Assembly: GCF_000502875.1 (NCBI RefSeq)
Contig: NZ_AYWX01000007.1
Coordinates: 47,844-104,486, forward strand
DNA: 56,643 nucleotides
Origin: Mesorhizobium sp. L2C084A000
Lineage (GTDB): Bacteria > Pseudomonadota > Alphaproteobacteria > Rhizobiales > Rhizobiaceae
Direction of reading: 5' to 3'
The position numbers and the translations under genes were made by a program. Shown here piece by piece: positions 33,964 through 41,791 of the stretch (position 1 is its first letter; every line of letters starts with the position of its first letter). The notes below the pieces were generated by a model. It was not told the DNA's origin. It made no database searches and saw only the letters and a program-made list of their open reading frames with translations.

Positions 33964-33997
33964 AGCGAGAGGCGGCTGGGCCGCCTCCCGCTTTTTT
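33964..33997 (+). terminator. Stem-loop with T7 tract between aminotransferase and binding-protein genes
   Basis: A 12-bp stem (GCGAGAGGCGGC, 33964-33975; GCCGCCTCCCGC, 33979-33990; one mismatch) with a 3-base loop is followed by seven T on the plus strand. For plus-strand RNA this is a textbook intrinsic terminator, but both flanking genes run on the minus strand. For the minus strand the stem still follows the binding-protein stop, with an A-run before it and only TTCCTCC after, so it may cap that transcript as well. Confidence 0.55.
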
Positions 33998-34001
33998 TCG
34001 C

Positions 34002-35600
34002 TCAGTGGCTGAGTTCTGCCAGCGGCAGGTTGCAGCAGGCGCTGTAGCGCACGCCCTTGACGTCCGACTTGTAGGCCAGGATCAGGTTCGGGCTGATCAG
34101 CGGCAGGATGATCCTGTCCTTGATCATCTCCTCGCCAGCCTGGTGCCACAGCTGGGCGGCCTTGTCGCCGCTTGCCGCAAGGGCTGCCTTGTAGATCTCC
34201 GCTTCCTTTGGGTTGAGCACCGACGGGTCGCGCTCCGCGCCGGCGCGGCGTGCCCACGGGCTGCCCTTGGTCATGGCGAAATAATCGATGTATTGCGAGG
34301 TGCCGTAATAGTCCGGCGCGTAGAACACCGCGGTCATCGGGATGCCGTCGCCATTGACGCGTTCGCGCCAGTTGGCGAAGGGGATCGGCTGCAGATCGAG
34401 CTTGATGTTGATCTTGGCCAGATCCTGCTGAACCTTCTGCATCAGAAGCGACAGGTCGACGCCGTAGACGTTCATGCCGGGAAACGCTGCTTCCATCTCG
34501 AAGCCGTCGGCGTGTCCGGCCTTGGCCAGAAGTTCCTTTGCCTTGGCGACGTCATAGGGCTGCGCCTCGAAGCCCGAACCGCCGGGGAAGCCGAGCGGGA
34601 TCGGCGCACTGATCAACTGGCCCTCGGAGCCGATGGTGAAGTCGAGGATGCTCGGACGGTCGAGGCCGAGCGAGATGGCCTCACGCACTTCGGGCGTCAG
34701 CGGAACCTTGTTGGCCTTGGCGCCCGGCGACAGCGCCACATAGATGAAGTTGTAGGATGGCACGGTCTCGATCTTCACGTCGCTGCCGGTCATCGTCTTG
34801 GCCGTGTCCGGGTCGATCTGCATGGCGATGTCGGCGGTGCCGCTCTGCAGCATCTGCGCCTGCGCCACTGCATCCTTGGTCTGGCGGATGACGACTTCGC
34901 TCAGCGCCGGCGCCGTGCGCCAGTATTTGTCGTTGCGTGCCAGCCGCAGCTCCGAATTGGGCTCATAGGATTTCAGCACGAACGGCGCGCTGCCGGCCGA
35001 ATGCGCCAGGAACCAGGCCTCGGCATTGTCTGTCGTCGAGGCTTCCGCATCGGCCTTGGCGCCGGCTTCGGAAGCAACCTTGCTGTTGACGACCGCTGCG
35101 TAGGGCGCCGCCGCGATGTTGAGGAATTCGGAGCTCGGCGCGACCATCTTGACGACCACCGTATGCGCGTCCGGGGTCTCGATCGAGGCGACATTGTCCA
35201 TCAGGAACGAGGCGCTGCCCTTGAGGTTCTTCAGCCGCTCCCAGGACCATTTCACGTCCTTGGCCTCTACCGGCGAACCGTCCGAGAATTTGGCGGCCGG
35301 GTCGAGCGTGAAGGTGAAGCTGCTCTGGTCGGCATTGCCTTCCCATTTGGAAGCGAGCAACGGGATCAGCTTGTTGTCCTTGTCCAGCGTCAGCAGCGAT
35401 TCATAGACGCTGGAATTGTAGATCTGGCAGGTGTCGCAGAACGCGCGGTGCGGATCGAGCGAGTTGAGGTCGATGTTGCGCGCGATGACCAGCGGCTTGC
35501 TGTCCTGCGCGAAGCTGGCCGGCGCCCAGAAGGCGCTGGTGGCCAGCAGCACGGCTGCCAGCATCGTCGCTCTGGTCTTGCTTCTCGGTAGGATGGTCAT
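34002..35600 (-). CDS. ABC transporter substrate-binding protein, family 5 (DppA/OppA type)
   Basis: A 532-residue periplasmic protein with a signal peptide (about residues 1-32, Ala-Ser-Phe-Ala-Gln cleavage) and the SBP_bac_5 fold: LDPH near the mature N-terminus, FSDGSPVEAKDVKWSWERL near 107, and YSACCNLPLAELSH at the C-terminus. Cys pairs (CDTC near residue 56 and CC near 521) could form disulfides, unusual for this family. The dppBCDF-type operon at 24306-28269 has no binding protein of its own and shares a regulator site with this gene's operon, so this is its likely receptor. Lies 48 bp downstream of the E1 gene and is probably co-transcribed. Confidence 0.9.
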   Translation of the reverse strand: MTILPRSKTRATMLAAVLLATSAFWAPASFAQDSKPLVIARNIDLNSLDPHRAFCDTCQIYNSSVYESLLTLDKDNKLIPLLASKWEGNADQSSFTFTLDPAAKFSDGSPVEAKDVKWSWERLKNLKGSASFLMDNVASIETPDAHTVVVKMVAPSSEFLNIAAAPYAAVVNSKVASEAGAKADAEASTTDNAEAWFLAHSAGSAPFVLKSYEPNSELRLARNDKYWRTAPALSEVVIRQTKDAVAQAQMLQSGTADIAMQIDPDTAKTMTGSDVKIETVPSYNFIYVALSPGAKANKVPLTPEVREAISLGLDRPSILDFTIGSEGQLISAPIPLGFPGGSGFEAQPYDVAKAKELLAKAGHADGFEMEAAFPGMNVYGVDLSLLMQKVQQDLAKINIKLDLQPIPFANWRERVNGDGIPMTAVFYAPDYYGTSQYIDYFAMTKGSPWARRAGAERDPSVLNPKEAEIYKAALAASGDKAAQLWHQAGEEMIKDRIILPLISPNLILAYKSDVKGVRYSACCNLPLAELSH

Positions 35601-35648
35601 GTCAGTTCTCCCATTTTCTTGTCGGATCTTTGTGGCAATGCGTTCGCT

Positions 35649-37823
35649 CTATCCGCCCACGCCAGTGAGGGATTGAAGCGCGGCCTTGAGCTTTTCAGCG
35701 CCGCCCAGTGCGGCGCGGTTGAGCGGGGCCGATACGACGGGAGCAGAAAGGCTTCCCGTCACATGCAGGATCTCGTGATCGAGATAATCGAACACGCGAT
35801 CCTGAATCTCCTGTGTCAGTCGTCCGCCAAGCGATAGCCCACGCTGCACCTGCTCGATGACGGCCACTCGGTTGGTCTTGCGGATCGAGGCTTCCACCAG
35901 CGGCCAGTCGAGCCCGGTCGGGTCGAGGCTGCGCAGGTCGATGATCTCGGCATCGGCGCCGGTCTCCTCGACCACCTGTCTGGCGACAGCAACCATGCTG
36001 GCGCTGGTGAGCAGTGTGCAGGCGCTGCCCGGCCTGACTATCTTCGCCTTGCCGAGCCGCACGCAATAGTCGCGGTCGTCCGCAGGCACAGGGCCTTCGC
36101 TCGGGAACAGTTCGACATGCTCGATGACGACGACCGGATCGTCGCATTTCAGCGCTGAATTCATCAGGCCGATATAGTCGAAGGGCGTCGTCGGCGCGAC
36201 GATGCGCCAGCCGGGAAACAGGGCGAACAGGCCGGACGGATCACCCGAATGCTGCGAGCCGTAGCCGGTGTGCGGCGAGACGCGCACCCTGACCACGATG
36301 GGCACCGGAAAACCGCCGCCGAACATGTGACGCACCTTGCTGACCGCGTTGAACAGCTGGTCGGCGGCAACCAGGCAGAAGTCGCCGAACATGATCTCGA
36401 CGATCGGCCGCAAGCCGCAAAGCGCTGCACCCAGCGCCACCCCGACAAAACCGTTCTCGGCGATCGGCATCGCCAGCACGCGCTCCGGCCAGCGTTCCAG
36501 CGCACCTTTTGTGGCGCCCGAAACGCCGCCGCGCAGCCGGTGCACGTCCTCGCCCATGATGATGATGCGCGGATCCTGCTCCATGGCGCGAGCGATGACC
36601 TCGGACGCGGCAACCATGAATTTGACCGGCTTGGTCTCGGCCGGCGGCACGTCCTCGATCTCGAGGAAGCGCTCGCTCTTCAGTTCGGAAAGATCGCCGC
36701 GGATCTGGTTGTCGACGTCGCTTGGGTCCGGCCACAGATGATCAGGAATGCGCAGCGCGTTGCCGCTCATTTCGGTCAGCGAATCGGCAGCGGTGTTGAC
36801 CACCTCCATGACGCGCTGGTCGAGTGTACCGAGGTCCGAATCGTTCAGGATGCCCATCGTCTTCAGGCGAGCCGCCATGGTGGCAAGCGGGTCGCGCGCT
36901 TTCCAGGCGTCCTCTTCGGCCCGCGTGCGGTAGCCGAATTCGCTGCCCGGGCGGGCGCCGCTCTGATGCAGGAAGCGGTAGCAGAGCGCCTCGACCAGCA
37001 CCGGGCCGCCGTCTTCCTCGATCGTCCGGCGCGCCTTGCGCATGGCATGGTGGACGGCCACCACATCCATGCCGTCGCATTCGATGCCGCGAAAGCCGAG
37101 CATAGGTCCTCGCGAGGCCAGCCGCGTCTCGCGCGTCTGCTCGTTGATGTGAGTCGAGACGGCATAGAGATTGTTTTCGGCGAAAAAGATCACCGGCAGC
37201 CGGTATAGCGCGGCGATGTTCATCGCCTCATAGGCCGGCCCTGCCATCATCGTGCCGTCGCCGAAGAAGGCGACCGAGATGTTGCCGGTACCAAGCAGCT
37301 TGTCGGCGAGCGCGTAGCCTGCCGCATGCGGCAGGTTGCCACCGATGATGGCGCTGGTGCCAGGAATCCCCGAGGCGTCGTCGCGCATATGCATCGAGCC
37401 GCCACGGCCGCCGCAATAGCCGGCGCTGAGGCCCATGATCTCGGCCATCAGGCCGCGCACCGAGCCCTGCATGTCCGGGTTGAAAGCGTCATGCAGCGGG
37501 TCGAATCCGCCGGGCGTCTGCGCGTTGACAAGCTTGGCCAGCACCTGGTGATGGGCGCGGTGGGTGCCGTTGATGCGGTCACCCGTGCCGAGCACGGACA
37601 TGGCGCCGACCGCCGTCGCCTCCTGGCCGATGCTGGCATGCGCCGGACCATGCACCAGCCCCGCATTGGCGAGATCGAGCACTTTTTCCTCGAAACGGCG
37701 GATGAGCAGCATCTGGTGGTACCAGCGCACCAGGCCCGAAACCTCGGCGTCGTTCCAGTCCGAATCGTCAACCTCTAGCCGCAACCAGGGCGCCGATGGC
37801 TGGATCGATGTCTGCTGGACCAT
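35649..37823 (-). CDS. Fused E1 (alpha-beta) thiamine-dependent 2-oxoacid/acetoin dehydrogenase
   Basis: A 724-residue fusion of E1-alpha (about 1-340) and E1-beta (about 395-724). The thiamine diphosphate motif is visible: GDG at about residue 188 and the closing Asn pair in FFAENN about 27 residues later. The E1-beta half carries MGEDV, PIAENGFVGVALGAAL and HSGDP. These enzymes decarboxylate a 2-oxoacid or acetoin and pass the acyl group to an E2. No E2 or E3 gene is nearby, so it either uses housekeeping partners or another acceptor. The upstream 279 bp carry both an FCD-type and an IclR-type site. Substrate unknown. Confidence 0.88.
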   Translation of the reverse strand: MVQQTSIQPSAPWLRLEVDDSDWNDAEVSGLVRWYHQMLLIRRFEEKVLDLANAGLVHGPAHASIGQEATAVGAMSVLGTGDRINGTHRAHHQVLAKLVNAQTPGGFDPLHDAFNPDMQGSVRGLMAEIMGLSAGYCGGRGGSMHMRDDASGIPGTSAIIGGNLPHAAGYALADKLLGTGNISVAFFGDGTMMAGPAYEAMNIAALYRLPVIFFAENNLYAVSTHINEQTRETRLASRGPMLGFRGIECDGMDVVAVHHAMRKARRTIEEDGGPVLVEALCYRFLHQSGARPGSEFGYRTRAEEDAWKARDPLATMAARLKTMGILNDSDLGTLDQRVMEVVNTAADSLTEMSGNALRIPDHLWPDPSDVDNQIRGDLSELKSERFLEIEDVPPAETKPVKFMVAASEVIARAMEQDPRIIIMGEDVHRLRGGVSGATKGALERWPERVLAMPIAENGFVGVALGAALCGLRPIVEIMFGDFCLVAADQLFNAVSKVRHMFGGGFPVPIVVRVRVSPHTGYGSQHSGDPSGLFALFPGWRIVAPTTPFDYIGLMNSALKCDDPVVVIEHVELFPSEGPVPADDRDYCVRLGKAKIVRPGSACTLLTSASMVAVARQVVEETGADAEIIDLRSLDPTGLDWPLVEASIRKTNRVAVIEQVQRGLSLGGRLTQEIQDRVFDYLDHEILHVTGSLSAPVVSAPLNRAALGGAEKLKAALQSLTGVGG

Positions 37824-37847
37824 GTCAGCTATTTCCGTTCTGGTAGA

Positions 37848-37861
37848 TGATATATCAAATA
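37848..37861 (-). promoter_or_regulatory. Candidate GntR/FCD operator upstream of the E1 gene
   Basis: The 10-bp palindrome TGATATATCA (37848-37857) lies 25 bp upstream of the E1 start and is followed by AATA. The identical palindrome stands at 33900-33909 before the aminotransferase gene. Confidence 0.5.
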
Positions 37862-37926
37862 TTTTCTCAGTCGATTAGGCCGTTCATTTTTCCTGGGGCA
37901 CGATGCTGGCTAGAAGGTTTGCACAC

Positions 37927-37947
37927 AAATGGAATTAAATTTCATTT
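37927..37947 (+). promoter_or_regulatory. Candidate IclR operator (site 2)
   Basis: Half-sites AAATGGAATT and AATTTCATTT flank a single base. The reverse complement matches site 1 (24183-24203) in 20 of 21 positions, the only change being the central base. Outer bases extend the symmetry as CACAAATG and CATTTTTGTG. It lies 104 bp upstream of the E1 start. Confidence 0.65.
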
Positions 37948-38072
37948 TTGTGACGAGGCAGAGACTAAGCCGGGACGGCGCGGTTCCGCAAGAGGAATTT
38001 TGAGACTGCTAGCAGGCCCCATGTCGGTTCTTCGCCCGACAGATTTTCTAACGCTATTCGATATTGGTATGA

Positions 38073-38098
38073 TATAATCACACCGACATCATAGGAGA
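38073..38098 (+). promoter_or_regulatory. Promoter -10 and ribosome site of the toxin-antitoxin operon
   Basis: TATAAT at 38073-38078 is a perfect -10 box; AGGAGA at 38093-38098 is the ribosome site for ATG 38103. No good -35 box is seen at the right distance. The repeated GATAT words around 38060-38075 could bind the antitoxin for autoregulation. Confidence 0.5.
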
Positions 38099-38102
38099 AA
38101 TC

Positions 38103-38384
38103 ATGGCTGCCACCGAAAAGCGCACCTTCAGCCTGCCAACAGAGCAGGCTGCTTTCATCGACCGTCTCGTTGAATCAGGAACCTATGCGACCAGCAGTGA
38201 AGTGATCCGCGCCGGGCTTCGTGCCCTGCAAGAGCGCGACGCGGCCGTAGAGCGTTGGCTGCGCGAGGAAGTCGTGCCGACCTATGACAGATGGAAGGCA
38301 GACCCTTCCCGAGTTATCCCAGCCAACCAGGCTTTTGACGACATCCGCGCTCACCACGCCGCCCGCTTTAAGAGGGATGTGTGA
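38103..38384 (+). CDS. Type II antitoxin, ParD/CopG-like ribbon-helix-helix
   Basis: A 93-residue protein. The N-terminal ribbon-helix-helix (KRTFSLPTEQAAFIDRLVESGTYATSSEVIRAGLRAL, about 5-42) binds DNA as a dimer; the C-terminal tail, rich in charge, would wrap the toxin. A strong ribosome site precedes the ATG. It overlaps the toxin gene by four bases (GTGA), the standard layout for such pairs. Expected to neutralise the toxin and repress the operon. Confidence 0.9.
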   Translation: MAATEKRTFSLPTEQAAFIDRLVESGTYATSSEVIRAGLRALQERDAAVERWLREEVVPTYDRWKADPSRVIPANQAFDDIRAHHAARFKRDV

Positions 38385-38680
38385 AGCGCCGGCATATTGT
38401 TCTGTTGCCGGAAGCCCTAGCGGACTTAAGATGGATATACGACACCATCGAGATCGCCGCCGGCAACGTCACGGCCATACGCTATATCGAGCGTATCGAA
38501 GCCTACTGCCAGGGTCTCGACTACGCCTCGGAGCGCGGAACACGCCGTGACGATCTGCGGCCGGGGCTTCGGGTTGTCGGTTTTGAGCGCCGTGTAACGG
38601 TGACCTTTACAGTGGAATCCGACCAAGTGGTGATTTTCCGTGTGTTCTATGGCGGCGCCAATTGGGAGGATGAGCTCTAA
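38381..38680 (+). CDS. Type II toxin, ParE/RelE-like
   Basis: A 99-residue protein of the ParE/RelE fold: LLPEALADLRWIYDTI at the N-terminus, GTRRDDLRPGLRVVGFERRVTVTF in the middle, and VVIFRVFYGGANWE at the end. ParE-type toxins inhibit gyrase and RelE-type toxins cut mRNA; the final Gly-Gly-Ala-Asn/Asp-Trp pattern is common among ParE-like members. Start GTG 38381 overlaps the antitoxin stop. Converges on the LuxR gene, 49 bp away. Confidence 0.88.
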   Translation: MKRRHIVLLPEALADLRWIYDTIEIAAGNVTAIRYIERIEAYCQGLDYASERGTRRDDLRPGLRVVGFERRVTVTFTVESDQVVIFRVFYGGANWEDEL

Positions 38681-38729
38681 CCTGCAACGGGAAAAAGCGT
38701 AAACCGCCTAGCTGTCCGAACCCCGGCTG

Positions 38730-39506
38730 TCAGTCGACCAGATGCTGGAAGAACTGCAAAAACAATTCCCGCTCGGTGGTGATGTCGAGCTTCTCGTAGA
38801 TACGCCGGCGGTGGTTCTTGACCGTGCCGACGGTGATGCCGAGGCGCTCGGCGATGTTCGCCGTCGGGTGGCCGGCGAGGATCAACTGGACCAGCTCCCG
38901 CTCGCGCAGCGACAGCTCCGGCCACAGGCTGGCCGGAATGGTCGGCTCCTGCCGGGGCGAGGCGCCGGGGCTGGTCGGTGCCGATGTGCGGGAGAATTCG
39001 GTTCCGCGCGCCTTGATGTCGAGCGCATGCAGCGCCTCGAACACCGGCAGCCGCTCGTCCAGCAGGGCGATCTCGCTGTCCTTGAAAGAAGCGGTCGAGC
39101 GATCGAGGAAGATGCCGAGGCACCAGTCACCGCCATCGGCCAGCATGATGCCGACCTCGTCGCAGATCTCCGACTGTGCCAGGAAGCCGGCAATGTACTG
39201 GCCGCGCTTGGCCTCGTCGTCGGCGAGCCGCTTCAGCGGCATGATGCCCAGCCTTCGCTCGCGCCGCCACGAGGCATAGAACGGGTCGAAGACGTAGTAG
39301 TTGTCGAGATAGCGCCGGACCATTTCATCCGAGAAGCGCCGGTGCTTGACGAATTCCGGCGTCTGCGTCGCCGAATAGCGCGTCACCGTGACGAGGTCGT
39401 GCTCGATGTCGGCGCCGATCAGGTCGATCAGGCAGTCGACATGCCTGTCGGTGCCGGTGGCGGCGATCGCTTTGGCGAGCGGCGCCCAGATATTGTCCAT
39501 GCGCAT
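38730..39506 (-). CDS. LuxR-family transcriptional regulator
   Basis: A 258-residue regulator with a C-terminal LuxR helix-turn-helix (LSLRERELVQLILAGHPTANIAERLGITVGTVKNHRRRIYEKL, about 194-240). The N-terminal domain of about 180 residues is not a receiver domain and is not clearly an autoinducer-binding domain. Divergent from the acetone-carboxylase-like operon with a 112-bp gap, so it is the likely activator of that operon. Effector unknown. Confidence 0.88.
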   Translation of the reverse strand: MRMDNIWAPLAKAIAATGTDRHVDCLIDLIGADIEHDLVTVTRYSATQTPEFVKHRRFSDEMVRRYLDNYYVFDPFYASWRRERRLGIMPLKRLADDEAKRGQYIAGFLAQSEICDEVGIMLADGGDWCLGIFLDRSTASFKDSEIALLDERLPVFEALHALDIKARGTEFSRTSAPTSPGASPRQEPTIPASLWPELSLRERELVQLILAGHPTANIAERLGITVGTVKNHRRRIYEKLDITTERELFLQFFQHLVD

Positions 39507-39540
39507 GCCCTTTTCTCGGCGATGTCAGCCCAGCCGTCAT

Positions 39541-39556
39541 TATGTCTTTAGGCATA
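39541..39556. promoter_or_regulatory. Candidate operator between luxR-type gene and the carboxylase operon
   Basis: TATGTC, four bases TTTA, GGCATA: an inverted repeat with one mismatch in 6-bp arms, 35 bp upstream of the LuxR start and 63 bp upstream of the GTG at 39619. Its position between divergent genes fits a regulator site. Confidence 0.35.
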
Positions 39557-39618
39557 TGGCGCGAAGCCGCCTGTCGAATCTAGCCTAGCGTCAACCTAGA
39601 CCAGATCCCGAGGCGACC

Positions 39619-41778
39619 GTGACCCAACCCAATCTCACCGCCCCCATCGTCGGCAATCCAATCGTCATCGGTATCGACGCCGGCGGCACCATGACTGACA
39701 CGATCCTTGTCGATCAGGACGGCCACTTCAAGATCGGCAAGTCGGCGACCACGCCGAAGAACGAAGCCGAAGGTTTTCTCGCGTCTGCCGAGGATGCGGC
39801 GGATGCTTGGGGCATCTCGCTCGAATCACTGTTTTCCGGCGTCAACGTCGTGCTCTATTCCGGCACCGGCATGCTCAACACACTGTTGTCGCGCACCGGC
39901 CGCAGGCTCGGCCTGATCACCACCAAGGGCCTGGAAGACATGATCCTGATGGGCCGAGGACTGCAGGCCTGGGCCGACTATTCCTACGCCGACCGGCTGC
40001 ATGCGGTCACCCATCACCATCCCGATCCGCTGGTGCCGCGCCGCCGCACGCATGGCGTCACCGAGCGAATCGACCAGTTCGGCGACATCGTGCTGCCGCT
40101 CTACGAACACGAGGTCTCCGCCGCCGCGAAAAAACTGATCGCCGACCAGGTCGAGGCGATCTGCATCATGACCATCTTCTCGCACGTCAATCCGGTGCAC
40201 GAGAAGCGCATCGCCGAGATCTGCCGCGCGGAGGTCGACAAGGCCGGCGCCGACATCATCGTCTACACCAGCCATGAGGTTCGCCCGGTTATTCGCGAAC
40301 AGTCGCGGCTGAATTCGGTGCTGATCGAAGCCTACGCCACCTCGCGTGGCCGCAAGCAGCTCAAAGGCATCGAGGATGTCTCGAAGAAATACGGCTTCAA
40401 ATATGGCGTGCAGACGCTGCTCTCCTTCGGCGGCCTGACCTCGATCAACCATCCGCGCCTGCATGAAACCATGATCTCCGGCCCGATCGGCGGCATTCTG
40501 GGCGCTGCCTATGTGGGCAAGCTGATCGGCAACGACTCGCTGATCTGCTCGGATATGGGCGGTACCTCCTTCGACATGGGCGTCATCACGCGCGGCCAGA
40601 CGCGGATCGAGAACGAGCCGCTGATGGACCGTTTCAAGCTCAACGTGCCGACGCTGCATCTCGACACCATCGGCGCCGGCGCCGGCATGATCCTCAAGGT
40701 CGATCCGCTGACCAAGAAGGTCTCGCTTGGGCCGGAAAGCGCTGGCTCGGATCCCGGTCCGATCTGCTTCGATCGCGGCGGCACCGAACCGACCATCGCC
40801 GATTGCGACGCCATTCTCGGTCGCCTCAACCCGCACTACTTCCTCGGCGGCAAGGTCGTGCTGCAGGTCGAAAAGGCGCGCCGTGCCTTCCAGGAGAAAT
40901 GCTCCGACATATTGGGCGTCGGACTGGAGGAAGCCGCGGAAGGCATGATCGACATGCTGGAATCCGACGCCAACAACGCGCTGCGCCGCGTCATCTCGGG
41001 CCAAGGCATTCATCCTTCGGAGTTCACGCTGCTGTCCTATGGCGGCTCCGGTCCTCTGCATCTGGCCGGCTGCTCCAGGGGCATCGGCTTCAAGGACATC
41101 ATCACCTTCCAGTTCGCGGCCGCCTTCTCCGCCTTCGGCTGCACCACGGCCGATTTCATGCGCCGTCATTCCGTCTCGACGCAGCACGACATCACGTCAC
41201 GTCCCGACGAGGCTACGCTGGCCGCCTTCGGCGCCAAGGTCACCACTGTCTGGGACGACCTGACCAGGGCCGCGGTCGACGAGATGATCGCCGACGGCCA
41301 TGCCAGGGAGAAGATCAGGACCGTGCCGTTCCTGATGATGCGCTACACCGGCCAGCTCGAGGACGTCGAGGTCATGGCGCCACTTGCCAAGGTCGATTCG
41401 GCCGACGAGATGCGCAGGGTTCTCGACGAGTTCGAGGCCGTCTATGCCAAGGTCAACCATCGCGTGTCGCGCTATGGCGAAGCCGGCTTCACCATCACCG
41501 AACTCGGGCTGATCGCCACCGCTGACAAGGTCAAGCCGGTGCTGCTCAAGCGACCCCTCGGCGCTTCCAATCCTGCTTCCGCCCACAAGGGTGTGCGCGA
41601 GGCGTATATCGGTGGGCGCTGGCACAAGGCCAATCTCTACGAGATGGACCTTTTGCAGCCCGGCCATGAAGTCATCGGCCCGGCCATCATCGAACATCCC
41701 GCCACCACGCTCGTGGTTCATCCGCAGGACCGCGTCCATGTCGATGAATGGACGTTGCTGCACTACACCCACGCTTGA
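39619..41778 (+). CDS. Acetone carboxylase beta-like / hydantoinase A family subunit
   Basis: A 719-residue hydantoinase A (HyuA) family protein. The N-terminal ATPase-like motif GIDAGGTMTDTILVDQDG (about residue 18) is of the acetone carboxylase AcxA type rather than the GGTFTD of oxoprolinases. SDMGGTSFDMG near 312 and GPESAGSDPGP near 372 complete the actin-like fold. In acetone and acetophenone carboxylases this subunit binds ATP and activates the substrate. GTG 39619 follows GAGG. First gene of a three-subunit operon with HyuB-like and AcxC-like genes, which supports a carboxylase rather than a hydantoinase. Confidence 0.85.
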   Translation: MTQPNLTAPIVGNPIVIGIDAGGTMTDTILVDQDGHFKIGKSATTPKNEAEGFLASAEDAADAWGISLESLFSGVNVVLYSGTGMLNTLLSRTGRRLGLITTKGLEDMILMGRGLQAWADYSYADRLHAVTHHHPDPLVPRRRTHGVTERIDQFGDIVLPLYEHEVSAAAKKLIADQVEAICIMTIFSHVNPVHEKRIAEICRAEVDKAGADIIVYTSHEVRPVIREQSRLNSVLIEAYATSRGRKQLKGIEDVSKKYGFKYGVQTLLSFGGLTSINHPRLHETMISGPIGGILGAAYVGKLIGNDSLICSDMGGTSFDMGVITRGQTRIENEPLMDRFKLNVPTLHLDTIGAGAGMILKVDPLTKKVSLGPESAGSDPGPICFDRGGTEPTIADCDAILGRLNPHYFLGGKVVLQVEKARRAFQEKCSDILGVGLEEAAEGMIDMLESDANNALRRVISGQGIHPSEFTLLSYGGSGPLHLAGCSRGIGFKDIITFQFAAAFSAFGCTTADFMRRHSVSTQHDITSRPDEATLAAFGAKVTTVWDDLTRAAVDEMIADGHAREKIRTVPFLMMRYTGQLEDVEVMAPLAKVDSADEMRRVLDEFEAVYAKVNHRVSRYGEAGFTITELGLIATADKVKPVLLKRPLGASNPASAHKGVREAYIGGRWHKANLYEMDLLQPGHEVIGPAIIEHPATTLVVHPQDRVHVDEWTLLHYTHA

Positions 41779-41791
41779 GAGGGCGACCGCC

